From: JBFLVQ01 sp040758525
GTDB lineage: Bacteria; Acidobacteriota; Blastocatellia; Chloracidobacteriales; JADJPF01
Length of the DNA stretch: 11,619 bases
Direction of reading: 5' to 3'
NCBI GenBank assembly: GCA_040758525.1
Contig: JBFLVQ010000268.1
Location: 1-11,619 of the forward strand
The position numbers and the translations under genes are program-made. Below the pieces are notes generated by a model. It did not search any database and was not told the origin of the DNA. It saw only the letters and a program-made list of their open reading frames with translations. Below are positions 6,551 to 11,619 of this stretch, piece by piece. The stretch's first letter is position 1. Each line of letters begins with the position of its first letter.

Positions 6551-7912
6551 CTAAATAGAGGCGAAAAAATTCTTTGACGCCATAGGCCATGGGTTGAAGT
6601 GAAAATCCTTGATGCCAGCATCTGCCAGCAATGGACGTGGATCCGTCAATCTGCCAGTAATCGCAGCGGCGGCGGCTGTGAGCGGAGATGCTAAATAGAT
6701 CAATCCATCAGGAGAACCCATACGGCCACGGAAATTACGATTAGAAGTAGAAACACAGACCTCCCTGGCACCGATCAAGCCTTTATCAATACCACCACAA
6801 GCGCCACAGGAAGAGTTGGTAATTAATGCACCAGCTTCCGCCAAAACCTGGAAGATACCATTGCGCAAACACTCATAGTAGATAGTCTGACTAGCAGGCG
6901 TAACAACAAGCCGTACACCCTGCGCAACACGCCGTTTGTGCAAGAGTCGGGCTGTAATTGCTAAATCTTCCACACGACCACCCGCACAAGAGCCTATAAA
7001 CACTTGTTGTACTGGGTGAGACTCAACTTCATTAATTGAGACAATCTTATTTAGACCACCAGGTAAGGCAACAAGCGGAGGTAATGCCTCAACATTTATA
7101 TGGAGTTGTTGAGCATAATTGGCATTGTCATCAGGATATAACCAGACTGCCTCATTGTATCGAATACGGTTCGTGCCGGTGTTCGCTGCTGCGTCGCGTT
7201 GCGACAAATACCGTCGCAGAGCTTGGTCTGGTACAAACACACCATTGGTCGCACCAGCTTCCACAGACATATTGGAAATAGTAAAGCGGCTGTCCATTGG
7301 GATACCAGACTCTGTCTGATCGTGATATTCCAGTGCACAGTCAACAGCTCCCCCTTCACCAATACGCCTTATGATCTCAAGCGCAATATCCTTACCAAAC
7401 AACCAAGACGGTAATTTTCCTCTTAGCTCTACACGTATCGTTTCTGGAATCGAGATAATAACTTCACCAGTAAGCAACAGTGCCATTATATCGGTTGATC
7501 CCATTCCAGCAGCAAAGCAACCTAGCGCACCAGCCATAACGGTGTGTGAGTCTGCACCACAGATCACCATACCCGGCTGGCAGCGGTTATCTTCCAGCAT
7601 AAGCTGATGACTGATACCACGATAAAGCAGATCTTGAGGTACTCCTTGCTCTTTTACGAAGTCTAGATAACGGTTCAATATATCTGCTCGCTCTGGTGTA
7701 GAAGGAGGTACAAAATGGTCAGCAGCGAAGAAACAGCGTGATGGATCCCAGATATGCTGACCAGTTTTCTTAAACCGATCAATAAGCAGTGCTATGGTAG
7801 CATCGTGGCCTAAGACCAAATCTACTGGGATGCGAAAGTATTGGCTGTCTGGCAATATTGGCACAGCCACTTTTCGCAATAGTATTTTTTCTGTCAGTGT
7901 CTGTTTTTGCAT
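6551..7912 (-). CDS. 3-isopropylmalate dehydratase/homoaconitase-type large subunit (LeuC-like, 4Fe-4S)
   Basis: This 453-residue aconitase-superfamily large subunit forms the [4Fe-4S] hydro-lyase with the LeuD-like protein encoded next. Family blocks in order are CGADSHTVMAGALGCFAAGMG (about 118-138), GEGGAVDCALEY (185-196), IGSCAGGRVEDL (306-317), SSCGACGG (367-374) and STSNRNFRGRMGSPDG (388-403). The cluster ligands are C309, C369 and C372. The usual SCTNGR is SCAGGR, a change next to a cluster ligand and the active site. With a NifV-like synthase beside it, homocitrate-to-homoisocitrate conversion is the obvious guess, but a related synthase product is equally possible. The ATG at 7912 has only a distant GAGG (about 15 bases), so translation may depend on the gene before it, whose stop is 47 bases upstream. 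It appears intact and cytoplasmic. Confidence 0.92.
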   Translation of the reverse strand: MQKQTLTEKILLRKVAVPILPDSQYFRIPVDLVLGHDATIALLIDRFKKTGQHIWDPSRCFFAADHFVPPSTPERADILNRYLDFVKEQGVPQDLLYRGISHQLMLEDNRCQPGMVICGADSHTVMAGALGCFAAGMGSTDIMALLLTGEVIISIPETIRVELRGKLPSWLFGKDIALEIIRRIGEGGAVDCALEYHDQTESGIPMDSRFTISNMSVEAGATNGVFVPDQALRRYLSQRDAAANTGTNRIRYNEAVWLYPDDNANYAQQLHINVEALPPLVALPGGLNKIVSINEVESHPVQQVFIGSCAGGRVEDLAITARLLHKRRVAQGVRLVVTPASQTIYYECLRNGIFQVLAEAGALITNSSCGACGGIDKGLIGAREVCVSTSNRNFRGRMGSPDGLIYLASPLTAAAAAITGRLTDPRPLLADAGIKDFHFNPWPMASKNFFASI

Positions 7913-7959
7913 CTGTTAATACCAGGTCCTCAGATCGTAGAACCAGATTTGAAATGTAG

Positions 7960-9168
7960 TTAAACACCTGCGACTTTATGTTCGCGATTCAACTCTTCAT
8001 CGACAATCTGCCAAAATTCTTCCTCGTTAAAGGAGAGATGATAAGTCCAGAATTGCTGCAACTGTGCCGCCATCTGTGCAAATGCCGTTTTATCGCGTGA
8101 CACTTTGGCGGTTTTAACACGCTCTAAAATACGCATAACAACTTCCGATGACATATTGATGCCCTGGCGATTGAGCAGGGTTTCAATCAACCCACGTCCA
8201 GCATGTTTTCCTAAGAGAAATTGATGTTTTCGCCCCAATTGTTCTGGATTGATTGATTCATAAGTAGATGGATCTTTTAGCATACCATCGACATGAACTC
8301 CCGATTCATGTCGGAACACGTTGAGCCCGACAATCGGCTTGGTAGGCATCAAGAACACCCCTGATGCTATCGCTACTGTCTCACAGAGGCGCTGCAATAT
8401 TAACTTATCTATATTTAATGGTACTCTGTACAGATTGTCCAATGCACAGATCACCTCTTCCAAAGCAGCATTGCCAGCGCGTTCGCCCAAACCATTAACT
8501 GTTGCAGTTACCAAGCTACAACCGGAATTGATCGCGGCTAATGTGTTTGCGGTTGCCAAACCATAGTCGTTGTGACAATGTACTCCAAAAGCAATTTCAG
8601 ACTCCATAAGTTGGGCTAGACTGTTGATAAACTTGGTCATTGTCTCTGGACACATAACTCCAACTGTATCACATATCATGACACTGCTAGCGCCCAGCTT
8701 ACTCACACGATCAAATATCGGCGCTAATTCCGATGGATCTGCACGCACAGTATCTTCCGCAACGAAATTAACCCGTAGCCCTTTTCCTACTGCATAGTCC
8801 ACCGCTTCTTCTATTCTAGGCTGCGCCTGCTGCAGTGTGATACCGAATTTATGCTGCAAATGCTGCGGGCTTACGGGCATAAACAGAAAGACTTCTTTTA
8901 TGCCACAGGCTAATGCTAGATCTATATCATGGCGTAGCGCACGTACAGTGGCAGCAATAGTCGTGCGATAGCCTCGCTGCAACAAAGCCTCAAGCGTTTT
9001 CCTCTCTTCTTCTGAGACGCTGGGCATTCCTGCATCTAGAATATCGATTCCAGCAGTATCTAAAAGATCAGCAATAGCTAACTTTTCATCAAGAGTAAAA
9101 AAGACTCCCGGTGCTTGTTCCCCATCCCGTAATGTGCAATCCACAAATCTTATTCTTTTGTTTGTCAT
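7960..9168 (-). CDS. NifV-like homocitrate synthase / 2-oxo-acid acetyl-CoA acyltransferase
   Basis: This 402-residue enzyme of the isopropylmalate/homocitrate synthase family condenses acetyl-CoA with a 2-oxo acid. DCTLRDGEQAPG (10-21) supplies the catalytic R14 and metal ligand D15. GVHCHNDYGLA (195-205) gives metal ligands H197 and H199, and NGLGERAGN (225-233) follows. GLNVFRHESGVHVDG (281-295) and LLGKHAG (318-324) mark the C-terminal subdomains. The TLDEKLAIA, MPVSP and FVAEDTVRADP blocks match NifV-type homocitrate synthases better than LeuA, and the long LeuA regulatory domain is absent, so leucine feedback is not expected. No nitrogenase genes are nearby, so a role in FeMo-cofactor synthesis is not supported here. 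The related 2-phosphonomethylmalate synthases of phosphonate pathways share this fold and cannot be excluded. The ATG at 9168 follows GAGAGG by 6 bases. A 160-base leader with two stem-loops lies before it. Confidence 0.9.
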   Translation of the reverse strand: MTNKRIRFVDCTLRDGEQAPGVFFTLDEKLAIADLLDTAGIDILDAGMPSVSEEERKTLEALLQRGYRTTIAATVRALRHDIDLALACGIKEVFLFMPVSPQHLQHKFGITLQQAQPRIEEAVDYAVGKGLRVNFVAEDTVRADPSELAPIFDRVSKLGASSVMICDTVGVMCPETMTKFINSLAQLMESEIAFGVHCHNDYGLATANTLAAINSGCSLVTATVNGLGERAGNAALEEVICALDNLYRVPLNIDKLILQRLCETVAIASGVFLMPTKPIVGLNVFRHESGVHVDGMLKDPSTYESINPEQLGRKHQFLLGKHAGRGLIETLLNRQGINMSSEVVMRILERVKTAKVSRDKTAFAQMAAQLQQFWTYHLSFNEEEFWQIVDEELNREHKVAGV

Positions 9169-9170
9169 TG

Positions 9171-9248
9171 TTACCTCTCATCATTGCGAGAGAATCTTTT
9201 CTCCTCGCTGGCGGGATAAGTTCTCAACTTGATCCCTGTTAATGCCAT
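9171..9248 (-). CDS. possible 25-codon leader ORF ending 2 bases before the synthase start
   Basis: An ATG at 9248, preceded by GAGAG, opens a frame starting MALTGIKLRTYPASEEK and closing at TAA two bases before the homocitrate-synthase ATG. The placement would allow translational coupling to the synthase. The frame overlaps one of the stem-loops and the synthase ribosome site. The peptide resembles nothing I know and has no run of regulatory codons. It may be chance. Confidence 0.2.
   Translation of the reverse strand: MALTGIKLRTYPASEEKRFSRNDER
9186..9208 (-). promoter_or_regulatory. stem-loop directly upstream of the synthase ribosome site
   Basis: The mRNA strand reads GCGAGGAGAAAAGATTCTCTCGC-like arms: GCGA and GAGA pair with TCTC and TCGC, with one bulged base, and the loop is AT-rich. 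The stem ends a few bases before the GAGAGG ribosome site of the synthase gene. It could tune translation or protect the downstream mRNA. No known riboswitch or T-box consensus was recognised. Confidence 0.35.
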
Positions 9249-9292
9249 TTACTCTCAAACTAGTTATGTGCTTGCTACCATACGATATCTGA

Positions 9293-9320
9293 CTTGGCCT
9301 CGTCATCAACAGAGACCAAG
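9293..9320 (-). promoter_or_regulatory. stem-loop just after the aminotransferase stop codon
   Basis: On the mRNA strand CTTGGTCTC pairs with GAGGCCAAG (nine pairs, one G-U) across a 10-base loop, 8 bases past the stop of the HisC-like gene. No T-run follows, so it is not a standard terminator. An mRNA-processing, stability or partial-attenuation element between the first and second genes is likely. The G-U pair exists only on the minus-strand transcript, which agrees with the operon direction. Confidence 0.4.
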
Positions 9321-9328
9321 CCATACTG

Positions 9329-10549
9329 CTAACTAATCCTAACTGTTCGATACTTAATTTTATGCTCCGACAACACCTCTGCTAAAGCCTCCATCAAGCT
9401 ATTATTATGTATTGGTAAGCCAATGGTGATCCGGGCACAAGTCTCAAGCACAGGTCGAATTATGAACCCGCGTTGTAGTAAGGCATTGAAGATCGCTCCC
9501 GGATCTTGTTGAAAATCAACAAAGACAAAATTTGCTTCACTAGGCACATAACTTACACCAAGTTTTTCTAATTGAGCATAGAGAAATGCTTTACCATTAA
9601 TTACCATCTGGCGACTGCGCTCAATATGTTGGTGATCTTGGAGACTTGCCAATGCCGCTATATGTGCCAGATTAGTGGTATTAAATGGTTGTCTAGCTTT
9701 TTCCAGTAACTCTATGATGTGGCGTTCCGCAACAGCATAGCCTATACGCAGCCCAGCTAACCCTGCCATTTTAGAAAAGGTTCTAACAATGATTAGCAAT
9801 TTATCTGACAGATATTGCCAGGCATCAGTCTCTGTGTTGGTAGCATACTCTATATAAGCTTCATCAAGAACCACAGCCAGATTTGCTGGTAATAATCTCA
9901 AAAAAGAGTTTAATTCAAGCGGCTCTACCATAGTACCAGTAGGGTTATTAGGATTAGCAATAAAAATCAGTTTTGTCTTGTTCGTGATACTGCTTGCCAT
10001 TGCTTGCAAATCATGAGTGTGATCGCGCAATGGCACTACTACATTCTTTGCGCCATTGGCTTGCCCTAACATTTGAAACCAAGGAAAACTAGGATGGGCT
10101 GAAATCACTTCATCACCAGAACAGAGAAAAGCTCGCGCAATAATCTCCAGAATGTCGGTTGCTCCATGACCTAAAATGATACTCTCACAACCAACGCCAT
10201 GCCTTTTAGCGAGAGCATACTTCAATTCCCTAGCACTATCTTCAGGATAGAAATTAATTTCTGGTAGTAGGGATTGCACTGCTGCCAGTGCCAATGGCGA
10301 AGGCCCCATAAGATTTTCATTAGAGACCAGTTTTACTATGTTTTCCAAGCCAAACTCTTTTTTAACTTCAGAAATAGATTTTCCTGGTTGATACGGCTTA
10401 ATAGACCAGATTGTGGGGTTGGCTAGTAGCTGTAGAGAGTTTTGTAATTTGGAGATTATTGTTTCACCATTCAAAGAAATGGTGCTATAAACTTGCTGCT
10501 GGAGCTCGTTACCATGTCTTCTATAAGCAATGACTGGTATTTTTTCCAT
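9329..10549 (-). CDS. HisC-type PLP-dependent aminotransferase (fold type I)
   Basis: This 406-residue class I/II aminotransferase is closest to histidinol-phosphate aminotransferase. KPYQPGKSISEV (51-62), VSNENLMGPSP (75-85), HGATDILE (128-135), ANPNNPTG (198-205), VLDEAYIEY (227-235, D229 contacts the cofactor) and RTFSKMAGLAGLRIGY (256-271, with K260 the PLP Schiff-base lysine) are all present. R373 in ARITIG fits the carboxylate-binding arginine. No histidine genes are nearby, so it is probably a recruited paralogue that transaminates a pathway intermediate, either an oxo acid or the LuxE/LuxC aldehyde (inference). I place the start at the ATG at 10549, with GAGG 6 bases upstream. A TTG at 10675 keeps the frame open for 42 more residues but lacks a good ribosome site. 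Even so, about 40 residues precede the HisC core, longer than usual. It is the first gene of the operon, 160 bases before the synthase gene. Confidence 0.9.
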   Translation of the reverse strand: MEKIPVIAYRRHGNELQQQVYSTISLNGETIISKLQNSLQLLANPTIWSIKPYQPGKSISEVKKEFGLENIVKLVSNENLMGPSPLALAAVQSLLPEINFYPEDSARELKYALAKRHGVGCESIILGHGATDILEIIARAFLCSGDEVISAHPSFPWFQMLGQANGAKNVVVPLRDHTHDLQAMASSITNKTKLIFIANPNNPTGTMVEPLELNSFLRLLPANLAVVLDEAYIEYATNTETDAWQYLSDKLLIIVRTFSKMAGLAGLRIGYAVAERHIIELLEKARQPFNTTNLAHIAALASLQDHQHIERSRQMVINGKAFLYAQLEKLGVSYVPSEANFVFVDFQQDPGAIFNALLQRGFIIRPVLETCARITIGLPIHNNSLMEALAEVLSEHKIKYRTVRIS

Positions 10550-10568
10550 ACGAACCTCAACTATAGCC

Positions 10569-10595
10569 AATATATGGTATTGAACCTGTTGTAAA
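10569..10595 (-). promoter_or_regulatory. weak sigma70-like promoter candidate for the seven-gene operon
   Basis: On the minus strand TTTACA (complement of 10590-10595) and TATATT (complement of 10569-10574) resemble -35 and -10 boxes. The 15-base spacing is shorter than ideal. The predicted start lies about 10 bases before the GAGG ribosome site of the HisC-like gene. A nearby TATAGT is a second -10 choice, but it would start transcription inside the ribosome site. The placement supports the ATG at 10549 as the true start. Confidence 0.25.
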
Positions 10596-10665
10596 CTATT
10601 AGATGCCCATAGTGAAACTACGGGAAGCAATAGTTCGGTAATTCGCCTTTTACAACCCCATTGAC

Positions 10666-10675
10666 GCGAACCCAA
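10666..10675 (+). repeat. GCGAACCCAA motif, copy C, upstream of the operon
   Basis: GCGAACCCAACCCAAC contains the same GCG-AACCCAA core as the two copies flanking the transposase remnant, in the orientation of the copy at 132-145. It lies just upstream of the operon promoter region, so copies of the motif bracket the whole seven-gene operon. It is short, and chance is a fair alternative. Confidence 0.25.
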
Positions 10676-10885
10676 CCCAACTTGTTATTCGTGATTTTTT
10701 GGCATGAAGTCGCTGTAGATAATCAATTCGAGATATTCAAGACTAGAATCGGCAATCCTTTGCCGCTATTAACCCTATACTTAGGATTGTGTACACGATC
10801 TTAAGCTTTCTTTATAAAGCTCTATGCGGATAAGCTGTTTCAATAACAGGGTCTGTTTACTAATTTTCCTATTGAAAAATACTCA

Positions 10886-11121
10886 TTACTTCAGACAGTA
10901 GTTAGGGTTCTCCTGCTCCCATTGACTCTTTAATTGTAACCGCTTCAACTTGGTCAAATGTCTTTTAGTCTATACCTTATTGACTCCAATAATGTTATTT
11001 CATAGGAGTATAGTGGCAGATCTGCGTCCTGGAGTGATAAACGCTCAACAGAGATGGAAGATTTTCTCTCCCAAGAGCATATTGTGGCAAATTGAGGTGT
11101 AATGAACCTTAAACTCATCAT
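10886..11121 (-). pseudogene. possible frameshifted small gene, unknown function
   Basis: An ATG at 11121 opens a 55-codon frame (starting MMSLRFITPQFATICSWERK, then DADLPLYSYEITLLES) that stops at 10954. Near its end, at an AAAA run (ACTAAAAGAC on the coding strand), a one-base shift enters a second frame reading KRHLTKLKRLQLK and SQWEQENPNYCLK to a stop at 10886. Joined, they would make a basic, helical protein of roughly 80 residues. I do not recognise it and see no good ribosome site. It would be transcribed in the same direction as the operon. It overlaps the plus-strand mini-frames at 11013-11188, and at most one of the two readings is likely to be real. Confidence 0.25.
11013..11102 (+). 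CDS. possible 29-aa small ORF, GTG start with AGGAG site
   Basis: A GTG at 11013, four bases after AGGAG, opens a frame beginning MADLRPGVINAQQRWKIF and ending in ILWQIEV. Its TAA overlaps the ATG of the next small frame (TAATG), an arrangement typical of translational coupling. It is divergent from the operon. I do not recognise the peptide. It may be a genuine microprotein, a remnant of a larger gene, or chance. Confidence 0.22.
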   Translation: MADLRPGVINAQQRWKIFSPKSILWQIEV

Positions 11122-11188
11122 CTTCGCTTACTTGATATTGGTACTACTATCTTCTATTGTGCAGCAAAATAGAGTATCCATAATATAA
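11102..11188 (+). CDS. possible 28-aa single-span membrane peptide, coupled to the preceding small ORF
   Basis: The ATG at 11102 overlaps the stop of the preceding mini-frame and is preceded by GAGG four bases upstream. The peptide starts MNLKLIIFAYLILVLLSSIV, a clean hydrophobic stretch of about 17 residues with a positive N-terminus. It then ends in QQNRVSII. That pattern suits a tiny membrane protein, or the first transmembrane helix of a gene that has since been cut short. An inverted repeat AGAGTAT/ATACTCT spans its end (11171-11201). Confidence 0.25.
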   Translation: MNLKLIIFAYLILVLLSSIVQQNRVSII

Positions 11189-11398
11189 AATTGAATACTC
11201 TGTGGTAGCTTCGCTTTAGCAATTATACCTGCAGCAAGATATAGTGCTGAAATTCGTTTCTCTTAACTCTAAGAGTTTTACTCCTTTTCCTGATTTTATC
11301 TAATGCTTATTTCTTAGCATTACTCAAACTATAATATGTTGCATTAAGCATATGAATAATAGTTTTGAAAAACTATCTATTAAATAGACTATTTTTAG

Positions 11399-11418
11399 AA
11401 AAACTGCAAGCGGTTTTT
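11399..11418. terminator. weak A-tract/T-tract hairpin, possible bidirectional terminator
   Basis: AAAAACTGCAAGCGGTTTTT is nearly self-complementary (one G-U pair on the plus transcript) with A and T runs on the two sides, as in short bidirectional terminators. The GC part is only three or four pairs and the loop would be tight, so any activity would be weak. It would end transcripts from the small plus-strand frames or from a gene beyond the right edge. Confidence 0.25.
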
Positions 11419-11520
11419 ATTGTTATCCGGACTATAGCTCCAAGAAAGTATTAGAGTTAATAGAAACAAAAAAAACACGCCCTTGCCAAAAAAGCAACAG
11501 TAAAACTTTAATTTATATGC

Positions 11521-11532
11521 TGATAATTATCA
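11521..11532. promoter_or_regulatory. 12-bp perfect palindrome TGATAATTATCA
   Basis: A perfect palindrome in AT-rich DNA near the right edge of the window. It resembles the half-sites of Fur-type operators (TGATAAT/ATTATCA), but the halves overlap instead of being separated by one base. It is therefore not a standard Fur box. No identifiable gene start lies beside it within the window. Confidence 0.2.
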
Positions 11533-11619
11533 GATATAAGATAGCTAGCTTTTTCTTAAGTTATTTCAAAATCTGGTTTCAGTTCGCTTATAAAGAACTT
11601 TTTTCCAGATCTTAAAATT

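Larger units (their letters stand above)
10676..11619. other. gene-poor AT-rich flank upstream of the operon
   Basis: No gene of normal size is seen in these 944 bases. The stretch holds the small frames listed separately (10886-11188) and several dyads: AGAGTAT/ATACTCT (11171-11201), CTCTTA/TAAGAG (11260-11275), TAATGCT/AGCATTA (11301-11322), ATAGTTTT/AAAACTAT (11359-11376), AAAAAC..GTTTTT (11399-11418) and the palindrome TGATAATTATCA (11521-11532). At the right edge one minus frame is open from 11618 to a stop near 11559 (about 20 residues) and could be the end of another gene, without further support. The density of AT dyads and broken frames suggests decayed DNA. Confidence 0.5.

Noticed and set aside
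7036..7607. Several overlapping plus- and minus-strand ORFs of 66-88 aa
   Set aside because: They are shadows of the large hydro-lyase subunit gene, whose Fe-S and active-site motifs run through the region.
5941..9168. Leucine biosynthesis operon (leuACD)
   Set aside because: The synthase is NifV-like without the LeuA regulatory domain, leuB is missing, and the linked LuxE/LuxC and FAD genes do not fit leucine synthesis.
5941..10549. Phosphonate natural-product cluster (FR-900098 or pantaphos type)
   Set aside because: The synthase and isomerase logic is similar, but no PEP mutase or other phosphonate gene is in the window.
10550..10675. TTG start adding 42 residues to the HisC-like protein
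   Set aside because: The added part resembles no aminotransferase, and the ATG at 10549 has a GAGG site with a promoter-like sequence between the two starts.
11517..11615. 32-aa plus-strand ORF near the right edge
   Set aside because: It has no ribosome site, its low-complexity composition reflects AT-rich DNA, and it overlaps the palindrome.
1..11619. tRNA, rRNA, CRISPR array
   Set aside because: No cloverleaf, rRNA-like conserved stretch or regularly spaced repeats were seen on reading both strands.

Overview
The window looks like an accessory (island-type) region of a bacterial chromosome or plasmid. It is bacterial because most gene starts carry Shine-Dalgarno sequences, the genes form a tight one-strand operon, and an ISL3-family insertion-sequence transposase is present. 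Base composition looks moderately AT-rich. The decayed transposase and the long AT-rich gene-poor flank suggest a genome with active or recent gene decay. I cannot name the organism; proteobacterial and cyanobacterial origins are both possible.

Layout, left to right. Bases 1-84 may be the 3' end of a plus-strand gene. Bases 161-1361 (minus) hold a broken ISL3 transposase: one frameshift in a run of eight G and a missing C-terminal part. Bases 1362-1738 are non-coding with several inverted repeats. Bases 1739-10549 hold seven genes, all on the minus strand, so transcription runs from about 10.55 kb down to 1.74 kb. In transcription order they encode: a HisC-type PLP aminotransferase; a NifV-like homocitrate synthase (acyltransferase of the LeuA/HCS family); the large and small subunits of a 3-isopropylmalate dehydratase/homoaconitase-type hydro-lyase; a thioredoxin-reductase-like FAD protein that lacks the CxxC; a LuxE-type acyl-protein synthetase; and a LuxC-type acyl reductase. 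Bases 10550-11619 hold a putative weak promoter, then gene-poor DNA with only tiny or broken reading frames.

The seven genes look like a self-contained biosynthetic pathway. The synthase would join acetyl-CoA to a 2-oxo acid (2-oxoglutarate by analogy with NifV). The hydro-lyase pair would move the hydroxyl group. LuxE and LuxC would activate a carboxylate as adenylate and thioester and reduce it to an aldehyde. The HisC-like enzyme would transaminate an oxo acid or the aldehyde, and the FAD protein would do an unassigned redox step. No homoisocitrate/isopropylmalate dehydrogenase, PEP mutase, NRPS/PKS, luciferase, lysine, leucine or histidine pathway gene, transporter or regulator is visible. 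The enzyme set therefore does not match any complete pathway I can name. The 2-oxo-acid-elongation plus LuxE/LuxC combination is the most interesting feature of the window. The order of steps and the product are inference.
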